This document shows, in pieces, positions 8,062 to 15,431 of a stretch of 43,890 nucleotides of DNA (its first letter is position 1; every line of letters starts with the position of its first letter). This DNA is from DATAQC01 sp038232455 (GTDB lineage Bacteria; Actinomycetota; Acidimicrobiia; Acidimicrobiales; AC-14): assembly GCA_038232455.1 (NCBI GenBank), contig JBBSHU010000009.1, positions 1 to 43,890 on the forward strand, in the 5' to 3' direction. The notes beneath the pieces are model-generated. The model saw only the letters and a program-made list of their open reading frames with translations, was not told the origin of the DNA and did not search any database. Position numbers and translations under genes: made by a program.

Positions 8062-9108
8062 GTGGCCGCAGCGGCATGGCGGGGTGTCATCGAGGAGTAC
8101 CGCGAGTTCCTGCCCGTCGACGACGGCACCCCGGTGGTCACCCTGCAGGAGGGTGCCACCCCGTTGCTCCCGGCGCCCAGGCTGTCCGAGCGCGTCGGGG
8201 CGTCGGTCTGGTTGAAGGTCGAGGGGGCCAACCCCACCGGCTCGTTCAAGGACCGGGGGATGACACTGGCCATCTCCAAGGCCCTCGAGGCCAAAGCCGA
8301 GGCGGTGGTTTGCGCGTCGACCGGCAACACCTCGGCGTCGGCTGCCGCCTACGCGTCCCGAGCCGGCCTCACCTGCGCCGTGCTCATCCCCGAGGGCTAC
8401 ATTGCCCTCGGAAAGCTGGCCCAGGCCCTCATCCATGGCGCCCGGGTCCTGCAGATCCGGGGCAACTTCGACGACGCCTTCGCTCTCGTGGCCGCCTTGG
8501 CCGAAAAGGCGCCGGTGACAGTGGTCAACTCGGTGAACAAGAACCGCATCGAGGGTCAGAAGTCGGCTGCGTTCGAGGTAGTCGACGCCCTCGGCGACGC
8601 GCCCCACATGCAGTGCATCCCGGTGGGCAATGCCGGCAACATCACCGCCTACTGGAAAGGGTACCGGGAGTACTCCGACGCCGGGCACTCCACCCGCCTG
8701 CCGGCCATGTTCGGATTCCAGGCCGCCGGTGCCGCGCCCATCGTGCTCGGCCATCCGGTGGACGAACCCGACACCATCGCCACGGCAATTCGTATCGGCC
8801 GGCCGGCCTCGTGGTACGGCGCCACCGCGGCCGCCTCCGAGTCGGGCGGTGGCATCGAGTCCGTCACCGACGACGAGATACTCGAGGCCTACAGCTTCCT
8901 GGCGTCGGAGGAGGCCGTGTTCTGCGAGCCGGCATCGGCGGCATCGGTGGCCGGGCTCCTCAAGGTCGGGGCCCCGGAGGGGGCGACGGTGGTGTGCACC
9001 CTCACCGGCCACGGCCTGAAGGATCCCGATCGGGCCATCGCCCAGATCGAGGTCCCGCCGGCGATCGATCCCGACGAGCACGCCGTGCGCATGGCCCTGG
9101 GTCTCTAG
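8062..9108 (+). CDS. thrC: threonine synthase
   Basis: PLP enzyme that converts O-phosphohomoserine to threonine, 348 residues, the length of the short actinobacterial form. The PLP-binding lysine is Lys63 in NPTGSFKDRG. The substrate loop CASTGNTSASAAAYASRAG and the phosphate-binding PVGNAGNITAYWKGY segment are both present. GTG 8062 follows the hom stop by 6 bp, with TAGGAGCC acting as the ribosome site. Its phosphorylated substrate requires a homoserine kinase. No GHMP-type thrB follows, and the next gene is a mutase-like protein that may fill that role. Confidence 0.96.
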   Translation: MAAAAWRGVIEEYREFLPVDDGTPVVTLQEGATPLLPAPRLSERVGASVWLKVEGANPTGSFKDRGMTLAISKALEAKAEAVVCASTGNTSASAAAYASRAGLTCAVLIPEGYIALGKLAQALIHGARVLQIRGNFDDAFALVAALAEKAPVTVVNSVNKNRIEGQKSAAFEVVDALGDAPHMQCIPVGNAGNITAYWKGYREYSDAGHSTRLPAMFGFQAAGAAPIVLGHPVDEPDTIATAIRIGRPASWYGATAAASESGGGIESVTDDEILEAYSFLASEEAVFCEPASAASVAGLLKVGAPEGATVVCTLTGHGLKDPDRAIAQIEVPPAIDPDEHAVRMALGL

Positions 9109-9210
9109 AATCGTGCTGATCTATGGATCGACGCTTCGCAGCCGAACGCCTGACCAGCACTGTCGCTTCGCTCAACTGCTTTTGAAGCGGATAGATATGC
9201 ACGCTCCTAG

Positions 9211-10362
9211 ATGAAGTACGTGGTGTGCGTGCCCGACGGGGCCGCTGACGAGCCGGTGGCCGAGTTGGGCGGGCGCACGCCCCTCGAGGCGGCCGCCATG
9301 CCCAATCTGGCCGCGCTGGCGGCCCGGGGCGAGGTGGGTCGGGCGGCGACCATTCCGGCCGGGTTCCCGCCGGGCAGCGATGTCGGCAACCTCTCGATCC
9401 TCGGCTACGACCCGGCCCGCTACCACACGGGGCGGGCGCCCATCGAGGCCGCGGCCATGGGGTTGCGGCTCCGGCCCGACCAGGTGGCCTACCGGGCCAA
9501 CCTGGTCACCGTCGGTGCCGACGGCACCATGATCGACTTCGCCGGCGGCCATCCGACGACCGACGCCGCGGGCGAGGTGATCGCCGCCCTCGACCGTGAG
9601 CTGGGCGGCGACGGCGTGGTGTTCCACGCCGGAGTTCAGTACCGCCACATCCTGGTGACACCGCGGTCGTGGGCCGAAGCCGCGTGCACGCCGCCCCACG
9701 ATCTCACCGGACGGCCCGCCTCGTGGCCCACGGGTCCGGCCGCTCCCAAGCTGCAGGCGATCATGGACGCCTCCCGCGACGTAGTCGGCCGTTTCGACTT
9801 GGCGGCCACCCAGGTCTGGCTCTGGGGCCAAGGCGCCCAACCCGAGATCCCCGCCTTCTCGTCCATATACGGCCTGAGCGCGCAACTCGTCTCCGCCGTC
9901 GACCTGGTCCGCGGGCTCGGAGCGCTCACCGGGATCCCTGCCGTCGCCGTCGAGGGCGCGACGGGCTGGTACGACACGAACTACGAGGCCAAGCGCGACG
10001 CCTGCCTCGAGTCGCTGGCCGCCGGCACCGATCTGTTCCTCATCCACGTCGAGGCCAGCGACGAGGCCGGCCACGCCGGGGACCTGGCTGCCAAGGTGGA
10101 GGCGCTGGAGAACTGGGACCGCCGGATCCTCGGCCCCCTGGTCGAGGGGCTGGAAGCCCTGGCGCCGTGGCGCCTCCTCCTGCTCCCCGACCACGCCACC
10201 CCCGTGGCCATGCGCACCCACACCTCCGATCCCGTGCCCTATGTGCTCGTCGACTCAACGGTCGACGGCAACGGTGGGGTCTACAGCGAAGCGGCCACCG
10301 AAGCCTGTGTCGCGGTCCCCGGCCATTCCCTCATGAGCCGCCTCGTCCAGCGCTCGGCGTAA
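9211..10362 (+). CDS. phosphoglycerate mutase-like protein, probable homoserine kinase
   Basis: The 383-residue protein belongs to the alkaline-phosphatase-fold family of archaeal-type cofactor-independent phosphoglycerate mutases. Metal-site features include Asp9 (VPDGAADEP), the nucleophile Ser56 (GSDVGNLSILGYDP), and a C-terminal Asp-His pair (LLPDHATPV ... THTSDPVPY). A subgroup of this family is annotated as proposed homoserine kinase because it is encoded beside hom and thrC in genomes lacking classical thrB, as here. I therefore infer that it phosphorylates homoserine for ThrC, but true mutase activity cannot be excluded from sequence. Its ATG overlaps, as ATGA, the stop of a 33-codon frame from GTG 9113 that begins 5 bp after thrC. 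That frame may be a coupling leader or chance. Confidence 0.85.
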   Translation: MKYVVCVPDGAADEPVAELGGRTPLEAAAMPNLAALAARGEVGRAATIPAGFPPGSDVGNLSILGYDPARYHTGRAPIEAAAMGLRLRPDQVAYRANLVTVGADGTMIDFAGGHPTTDAAGEVIAALDRELGGDGVVFHAGVQYRHILVTPRSWAEAACTPPHDLTGRPASWPTGPAAPKLQAIMDASRDVVGRFDLAATQVWLWGQGAQPEIPAFSSIYGLSAQLVSAVDLVRGLGALTGIPAVAVEGATGWYDTNYEAKRDACLESLAAGTDLFLIHVEASDEAGHAGDLAAKVEALENWDRRILGPLVEGLEALAPWRLLLLPDHATPVAMRTHTSDPVPYVLVDSTVDGNGGVYSEAATEACVAVPGHSLMSRLVQRSA

Positions 10363-10446
10363 AAGCGTCCCGTCGGCGACGGCTCCGACTATCAGCGTCC
10401 ACGTCAGGCATGTGTGGGCCGGGCGCCCTGTTGGTCAACGACCATG

Positions 10447-10475
10447 TTGCTCAAGGGCCCTGATGTGGGTACGAT
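10447..10475 (+). promoter_or_regulatory. rho promoter (TTGCTC, 17 bp, TACGAT)
   Basis: TTGCTC at 10447-10452 and TACGAT at 10470-10475 are separated by 17 bp, the best -35/-10 pair in this gap. Transcription from about 10482 would give rho a leader of roughly 410 nt. Confidence 0.55.
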
Positions 10476-10891
10476 GACAGCACCATCGTTGCTGACTCCA
10501 GGCCAGTAGTAGGAGTTGTGAGTCCAGGTTGAAGTAGCGGTGTCCGGCTCCGGAAAGCAGATTCTGAAGTCCGGCCCCGAGGTTGAGATGCGTACGCGGC
10601 GCCGCTTTTTCCTCCTCAGATAACTCCGGTCAGTTCCGCGTCCTTCACCCACTAGTGCATCCCTGCCCCATCCTTTATCGACCTCATGGTTGCCATCCCG
10701 GGTTCAAGACGGCGGCGATCGATTGTGCCCCGAGGCGTGTTTCGGGATGGGAGTGTTCGAAATGAACTACCCATGACCTACATCCCCCGATCCCAGGTGC
10801 CCCACCCCCACGTGAGAGCCACTGACCGATCGTCAGGCGTCCTCTCCGGCGCCTTCGGCACGGGACCCACCATCATGCCGGGAGGCAGACG
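10476..10891 (+). promoter_or_regulatory. long rho leader with C-rich, G-poor tract
   Basis: The 529 bp between the kinase-like gene and rho hold no recognisable gene. A 60-codon open frame at 10583-10765 resembles nothing I know and has poor codon use for this genome. Bases 10606-10690 are strikingly pyrimidine-rich and G-poor for this DNA (by eye about 34 C to 12 G in 85 nt), with cytidines spaced through CTTTTTCCTCCTC, CCTTCACCC and CATCCTTTATC. Such C-rich unstructured RNA is what Rho binds (rut sites), and rho genes are known to be autoregulated by attenuation in several bacteria. A ribosome site GGGAGG lies just before ATG 10892. Confidence 0.45.
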
Positions 10892-12835
10892 ATGAGCATT
10901 GCGCCCCAGGCACTCGAGCGGTCCGTCCTCGAACGCAAAGAACGCGACGAGCTGGCGGCGATCGCCACCGCCATGGGCGTCAAGGCCTCGGGACGGGCGT
11001 CGAAGTCGACGCTCATCGACCAGATCCTGCGCGAGGCCGGTATCGAGACCGGTGGCGAAGCGCGGCCCAAGCGGCCACGGTCGTCCAAGGTAGCAACAGC
11101 GCCGGCGGCGTCGGTCTCCGACGACGCCGGTGCGTCGGCCAACGGCGCCACCGAGCCGGCCGCGGTGATCGCCCCGCCCGAGCCCCTGACCGAACCCGAT
11201 ACCGACCCCGACGGCGAACCGACGACCCGGCCCCTCGTCACGCCGCCGACGCGGGAGCCCTCGCCGTCGCCCGACGACGAGCCGTCGCCCACCGAAGCCA
11301 GCTCCGTGCCCGAACGGAGTGGCGGCTCCGTGCCCGAACGGAGTGGCGGCTCCGTGCCCGAAGGAAGTAGTTCCTCCCACGGCGCCCGCACCGAGGACGT
11401 CACCGCCCCCCGGGCCGACAACGGGAGCGACTCCGATACCAAGACGATGGTCCCCGCAGATGGTGGCGGCCGGCAGCCCCGAGGCGGGCAGCTGGGTGGG
11501 GGCCCCCGTACCGACGACCGCCAGCGCAACCGCGACAATCGCAGCGGCGACCAGGGCGGCGGCCAGGGCCAGGGCGCAGGTCAGGGCCAAGGCTCCGACT
11601 ACGCCGGCGAAGGCGGTAACCGTCGGAGCAGTAGCCGACGCCGACGGGGCCGCGATCGCGGCGAGAGGGTCCCCGTCCAGCAGGACCGGATCGACGACGT
11701 CCAGTTCTCGGGGGAGCCCATCCCGGTCGAGGGCCTCCTCGACCTGCACGAGAAGGGCTACGGCTTCCTGCGCACCACGGGCTACCTGGCCAGTGCCAAA
11801 GACGTCTACGTCTCGGTGAGCCAGGTGCGCCGCTTCGGTCTGCGCAAGGGCGATTACGTGAAGGGCGCCAGCCGCCCGGCAGGCAACAACGAGAGTTGGC
11901 CGGCCCTCCTACGCATCGACACCGTCAGCGAAATGAGCCCCGACGACGCTCGACAGAGGCCTCGGTTCGAGGAGCTCACCCCGTTGTTCCCCGACGCCCG
12001 CCTGCACCTGGAGGTGGCCGGTGACAGCACCAACATGGTGTCGCGCATCGTCGACCTCATCTCGCCGATCGGCAAAGGCCAGCGTGGCCTCATCGTGTCG
12101 CCGCCGAAGGCGGGTAAGACCACCGTCCTCAAGCAGATCGCCCACTCCATCGAGAAGAACAACCCGGAAATCCACCTCATGGTGCTTCTCGTCGACGAGC
12201 GGCCCGAGGAGGTCACCGACATGCGGCGGTCGGTCAAGGGCGAGGTGGTGGCATCCACGTTCGACAAGCCGTCCGAGGAGCACACCCAGGTGGCCGAGCT
12301 CACCCTCGAGCGGGCCAAGCGCCTGGTCGAGGTCGGAACCGACGTGTGCATCGTCCTCGACGGCATCACCCGCCTCTCCCGGGCCTACAACCTGGCTGCC
12401 CCCGCCACCGGGCGGATCATGTCCGGTGGCATCGACGTGGGCGCCCTGTACCCGCCCAAGAAGTTCTTCGGCTCAGCCCGTAACGTCGAGGAGGGCGGTT
12501 CGCTCACCATCCTGGCCACCGCCCTGGTGGAGACCGGCTCCCGGATGGACGAGGTGATCTTCGAAGAGTTCAAGGGCACCGGTAATATGGAGCTCCGTCT
12601 CGACCGCAAGCTGGCCGAGCGCCGCATCTATCCCGCCCTCGACGTCAATGGCAGCTCGACACGCCACGAAGAGCTCCTGTTCGAGCACAACCAGCTCCAG
12701 CAGGTGTGGAAACTTCGCCGGGTGCTCAACGCTCTGGAAGGCGGGGCCGGTCTCGAGTTGTTGATGGACAAGATTCGGAACACCAAGAGCAATGACGAGT
12801 TCCTGGCCGAGATCGCCAAGGCCCCCGCCGGTTAA
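10892..12835 (+). CDS. rho: transcription termination factor Rho
   Basis: Hexameric RNA-dependent ATPase that ends transcription, 647 residues (E. coli Rho has 419). An N-terminal Rho-N helical domain (about 10-50) is followed by a disordered linker of about 200 residues, first acidic and Pro/Ser-rich, then Gly/Gln/Arg-rich (GGGQGQGAGQGQG, RRSSSRRRRGRDRG). Such insertions are typical of actinobacterial Rho. Next come the RNA-binding cold-shock-like domain (VEGLLDLHEKGYGFLRT), the Walker A SPPKAGKTT (about 403-411), Walker B VLLVDERPEEV, and DGITRLSRAYN. Residues about 137-158 are SVPERSGG repeated, encoded by the palindromic repeat also found upstream of hom. rpmE follows 15 bp downstream. 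Confidence 0.97.
   Translation: MSIAPQALERSVLERKERDELAAIATAMGVKASGRASKSTLIDQILREAGIETGGEARPKRPRSSKVATAPAASVSDDAGASANGATEPAAVIAPPEPLTEPDTDPDGEPTTRPLVTPPTREPSPSPDDEPSPTEASSVPERSGGSVPERSGGSVPEGSSSSHGARTEDVTAPRADNGSDSDTKTMVPADGGGRQPRGGQLGGGPRTDDRQRNRDNRSGDQGGGQGQGAGQGQGSDYAGEGGNRRSSSRRRRGRDRGERVPVQQDRIDDVQFSGEPIPVEGLLDLHEKGYGFLRTTGYLASAKDVYVSVSQVRRFGLRKGDYVKGASRPAGNNESWPALLRIDTVSEMSPDDARQRPRFEELTPLFPDARLHLEVAGDSTNMVSRIVDLISPIGKGQRGLIVSPPKAGKTTVLKQIAHSIEKNNPEIHLMVLLVDERPEEVTDMRRSVKGEVVASTFDKPSEEHTQVAELTLERAKRLVEVGTDVCIVLDGITRLSRAYNLAAPATGRIMSGGIDVGALYPPKKFFGSARNVEEGGSLTILATALVETGSRMDEVIFEEFKGTGNMELRLDRKLAERRIYPALDVNGSSTRHEELLFEHNQLQQVWKLRRVLNALEGGAGLELLMDKIRNTKSNDEFLAEIAKAPAG
11301..11372 (+). repeat. 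palindromic repeat inside rho coding sequence
   Basis: Two perfect 24-bp units (11301-11324, 11325-11348) and a third degraded one (11349-11372) lie in the rho linker and are read in frame as SVPERSGG, SVPERSGG, SVPEGSSS. The core CTCCGT-GCCCGA-ACGGAG is the same 6-bp inverted repeat as in the block upstream of hom, but one base longer, which keeps the reading frame. Confidence 0.9.
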
Positions 12836-12850
12836 GGAGAAGCCCCCATC

Positions 12851-13066
12851 ATGAAGACCGACATCCACCCCACCTACGAGACAGCCACCGTGCGCTGCTC
12901 GTGCGGCAACACCTTCACCACCCGCTCCACCAGGACCGACCTCCGGGCCGAGCTGTGCAACGAGTGCCACCCCTTCTACACGGGCAAGCAGAAGCTGGTC
13001 GACACCGGCGGCCGGGTGGAGCGCTTCGAGCGCCGCTACGGCGCCCGGGGCAAGGCCGCCAAGTAG
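12851..13066 (+). CDS. rpmE: 50S ribosomal protein L31
   Basis: The 71-residue L31 is of the zinc-binding (C+) type: Cys16-X-Cys18 and Cys36-XX-Cys39 (CSCGNTF ... LCNECHPFYTGKQKLVDTGGRVERF). It starts MKTDIHPTYE, the canonical N-terminus. AAGGAGA precedes ATG 12851 by about 10 nt. It follows rho by 15 bp, the common rho-rpmE order of Gram-positive bacteria. Zinc-ligand paralogues lacking the cysteines exist in many actinomycetes, but none is in this window. Confidence 0.97.
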   Translation: MKTDIHPTYETATVRCSCGNTFTTRSTRTDLRAELCNECHPFYTGKQKLVDTGGRVERFERRYGARGKAAK

Positions 13067-13091
13067 GAAAGCGACGGGTCACGTCGAGGAC

Positions 13092-13173
13092 TAGCATTTC
13101 GCCCGTGGTTTGCCGCTACGAGTCCGCGCCCCGGTTCGTCGCGCCCTTCCCGAGGGAGTCACGCCATCTCTGA
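13092..13173 (+). promoter_or_regulatory. TAGCAT -10 box and 22-codon leaderless frame
   Basis: TAGCAT (13092-13097) ends 7 nt before GTG 13105, the leaderless geometry seen elsewhere in the window. That GTG opens a 22-codon frame (MVCRYESAPRF...RHL) whose TGA (13171-13173) overlaps the region where the next protein appears to begin in another frame. It could be a leader peptide, or the true N-terminus displaced by a one-base indel. Confidence 0.4.
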
Positions 13174-14296
13174 GCCCCGTCTCAACGAATACGGCGCCGC
13201 TGAGCGCCAGCCCGATCGTCGTCGAGCGCGCGCTGCCAACGACGCCGACCTGACTCGGGCCCTCGGAGCCCTGTTGCGATTGCCCTCCGCCGCGTCTCCG
13301 CCGCCGGAAGCCGCGGCCGCTGTTTCCGCCGCGCCACCCTCCCCGGCCGCCCAGCCATCCCGCCCGAGCGGGGCCTTCCTCGCTTCCCCCCACAGTGGTC
13401 TGTCCCCTGGCGACGACCCGTGGGCGCCCGACCCCGTGCTCGACCGGAACCTGGTCACCGGCTCGGCCGGTGGTCCGGCCGGCCACGACGCCGAGGCCGA
13501 GGCGGCCGCCGGGGCGGCCACCGCTCTGCACGAGTCGGGCTTTGGCAGCGCCCTGCACACCGCTTTGGGGGAGCTGCGCCGGATCACCGACGACCCCGTG
13601 CCCGTCGCCGCCGTGGCGTCGTCGTCGGAGGCCCAGGCGACCCGACCGAAGGGCCATTCGGCCCCGGTGCCGGGCTCGGGCCCGGACTGGCCTTCGACCC
13701 AACCGAGGTCGATAGCGGCACTCGGGCGGGGTGCTCCCGCCGAGTGGCTATCGTCGCTGGGCGACTGGTGGACCACGCGTTGGCGGGAACTGCTTCCGGG
13801 GATGGTGGTCGTCACCCTCGTCGTCGTTGCCTTCGCCGTGGTCCTGGCATCGGGGGGCCGGCGGGCCGACACGTCACATGTCGACACCAGGCGGCCGATC
13901 GACTCCGGCCCTTCGACCACCATCGCCGGGCTCTTCTCCACCGCCGCAGTGCCGCCGGGTGACGCTCCGCCGCCCACTGACGTTCCGTCGTCGAACTCCG
14001 GTTCGTCGGACTCGCCCAAGTCCGCACCAGGAGCGCCCGTGACCACCAAGCCGTCGTCGGATGGCCCCGCCGCACCCTCGGCCCCCTCCAAGGCATCGAA
14101 CCCGTCATCGCCGGACACACCGAGCCCCACGTCACCTCCTCCGAGCAACCCGCCGGATGAACCGACGCCCACCACGGCGCCTACCGTTCCCGACACCACC
14201 ACTCCGCACCCCACGACCACGGTCGTGCAACACGACCCGCCACCCGATCCGCCGCCGAACGAAGAAGTCTGTAACCGGCGCCCGGGGCTCTGCTGA
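13166..14296 (+). CDS. hypothetical membrane-anchored proline/serine-rich protein, start unclear
   Basis: I do not recognise a family. The frame holds an N-terminal Ala/Pro-rich cytoplasmic part, one clear membrane helix (LPGMVVVTLVVVAFAVVLA, encoded near 13795-13850), and a Ser/Pro/Thr-rich outer segment of about 140 residues ending with two cysteines (EEVCNRRPGLC). The first standard start is TTG 13274, giving 340 residues. However, plausible coding (ISEPRLNEYGAAERQPD, then NDADLTRALGALLRLP) extends upstream to ATC 13166, which has a GAGGGAG ribosome site 7 nt before it (376 residues). An ATC start, an ATG-to-ATC change, or an indel joining it to the leaderless GTG 13105 are all possible. 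It lies between rpmE and prfA. Confidence 0.6.
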   Translation: MSEPRLNEYGAAERQPDRRRARAANDADLTRALGALLRLPSAASPPPEAAAAVSAAPPSPAAQPSRPSGAFLASPHSGLSPGDDPWAPDPVLDRNLVTGSAGGPAGHDAEAEAAAGAATALHESGFGSALHTALGELRRITDDPVPVAAVASSSEAQATRPKGHSAPVPGSGPDWPSTQPRSIAALGRGAPAEWLSSLGDWWTTRWRELLPGMVVVTLVVVAFAVVLASGGRRADTSHVDTRRPIDSGPSTTIAGLFSTAAVPPGDAPPPTDVPSSNSGSSDSPKSAPGAPVTTKPSSDGPAAPSAPSKASNPSSPDTPSPTSPPPSNPPDEPTPTTAPTVPDTTTPHPTTTVVQHDPPPDPPPNEEVCNRRPGLC

Positions 14297-14339
14297 TGGG
14301 AACTTCATCCCGAAAACCGCTGTAGGGGTAGCCCCCCGG

Positions 14340-14345
14340 TAGCCT
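14340..14345 (+). promoter_or_regulatory. TAGCCT -10 box of prfA (leaderless)
   Basis: TAGCCT ends 7 nt before ATG 14353, and no ribosome site precedes that ATG. This agrees with a leaderless transcript for prfA and the kinase gene behind it. Confidence 0.5.
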
Positions 14346-14352
14346 GGCCTCG

Positions 14353-15423
14353 ATGCTGGAACGCCTGGCCCGGCTGGCCCGTGAGTACGACGAGGTCATG
14401 GCCGACCTGATGCGCCCCGAGGTGCTTGCCGACCAGCGGGCCCTGGTCGAGCGCTCGAGACGGGCCAAGGCCCTCGAGCCGGTCGTGTCGGCCTATCGCC
14501 GCTACCAGGCGACACTCGACGATCTGGCCGCGGCCAAGGAGATGTTGGGTGAGTCGTCGGGCACCGACCGCGACTTCCTGCGGGCCCAGATCGAAGAGTC
14601 GGAGTTGGCTCTGGTCGACCTCGACCGCAACCTGAGGCTGCTCCTGTTGCCCACCGACCCCAACGATGCCAAGAACGTCATCATCGAGATCCGGGGAGCC
14701 GAAGGCGGCGAGGAGGCCAACCTGTTCGCCAAGGACCTCTTTGAGATGTACGGCCACTACGCGACCCGCCGGGGCTGGAAGCTCGAGGTGCTGGCCGCCG
14801 ACGCGTCCGACATGGGGGGGGTCAACGAAGTCACCTTCCTGCTCAAGGGCGACGGGGTCTGGACCCGGATGAAGCACGAGGGCGGCCCTCACCGCGTGCA
14901 GCGGGTCCCCGTCACCGAGGCCCAGGGGCGTATTCACACCAGTTCGGCCACGGTAAGCGTGCTACCCGAGGCCGAGGAGGTCGACGTCTCGATCGACGAG
15001 GGCGACCTCAAAGTCGACGTTTACCGCTCGACGGGCCCCGGCGGGCAGTCGGTGAACACCACCGACTCGGCCGTGCGGGTCACCCACCTGCCCACCGGCA
15101 TCGTGGTGGCCATGCAGGACGAGAAGAGCCAGATTCAGAACCGGGCCAAGGCAATGCTGGTGCTGCGGGCCCGCCTGCTCAAGGCCGAGCAGGACCGGCG
15201 GGCCGCCGAGTTGTCGGAGACCCGAAGGGGACAGATCGGCGGAGGCGGACGCTCGGAGAAGATCCGCACTTACAACTTCAAGGACAACCGGGTCACCGAC
15301 CACCGCATCGGCCTCACCCTCCACAAGCTCGACAAGATCCTGCTCGGGGACCTCGACGATCTCCACGACGCCCTCGTCGGCGACGAACGGTCTCGCCAGC
15401 TGGCTGGACAGGACTCGCCATAG
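14353..15423 (+). CDS. prfA: peptide chain release factor 1
   Basis: RF1 recognises UAA and UAG and triggers release of the finished peptide, 356 residues. The codon-reading tripeptide PVT lies at about 186-188 (RVQRVPVTEAQGRIHTS). The catalytic GGQ lies at 230-232 (STGPGGQSVNTTDSAVR), the site methylated by PrmC. The C-terminal segment KIRTYNFKDNRVTDHRIGL is typical. In many bacteria prmC follows prfA. Here a PknB-type kinase follows 8 bp downstream and no prmC is in the window. Confidence 0.97.
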   Translation: MLERLARLAREYDEVMADLMRPEVLADQRALVERSRRAKALEPVVSAYRRYQATLDDLAAAKEMLGESSGTDRDFLRAQIEESELALVDLDRNLRLLLLPTDPNDAKNVIIEIRGAEGGEEANLFAKDLFEMYGHYATRRGWKLEVLAADASDMGGVNEVTFLLKGDGVWTRMKHEGGPHRVQRVPVTEAQGRIHTSSATVSVLPEAEEVDVSIDEGDLKVDVYRSTGPGGQSVNTTDSAVRVTHLPTGIVVAMQDEKSQIQNRAKAMLVLRARLLKAEQDRRAAELSETRRGQIGGGGRSEKIRTYNFKDNRVTDHRIGLTLHKLDKILLGDLDDLHDALVGDERSRQLAGQDSP

Positions 15424-15431
15424 TCGAGCGG

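Noticed and set aside
9106..9113. Leaderless promoter TAGAAT before GTG 9113
   Set aside because: Only one base separates the hexamer from the GTG, too close for transcription to start at that codon.
10703..10725. tRNA-like GGGTTCAAG in the rho leader
   Set aside because: The flanking bases do not form a T-stem and no cloverleaf can be built.
10583..10765. 60-codon open frame in the rho leader
   Set aside because: No ribosome site, no recognisable motif, and base composition that looks like leader RNA rather than coding sequence.
13150..13176. prfB-type programmed +1 frameshift at CTC-TGA before prfA
   Set aside because: The slip codon is CTC rather than CTT, so re-pairing after slippage is poor, and the ribosome-site spacing is wrong. 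Kept only as a remote option.
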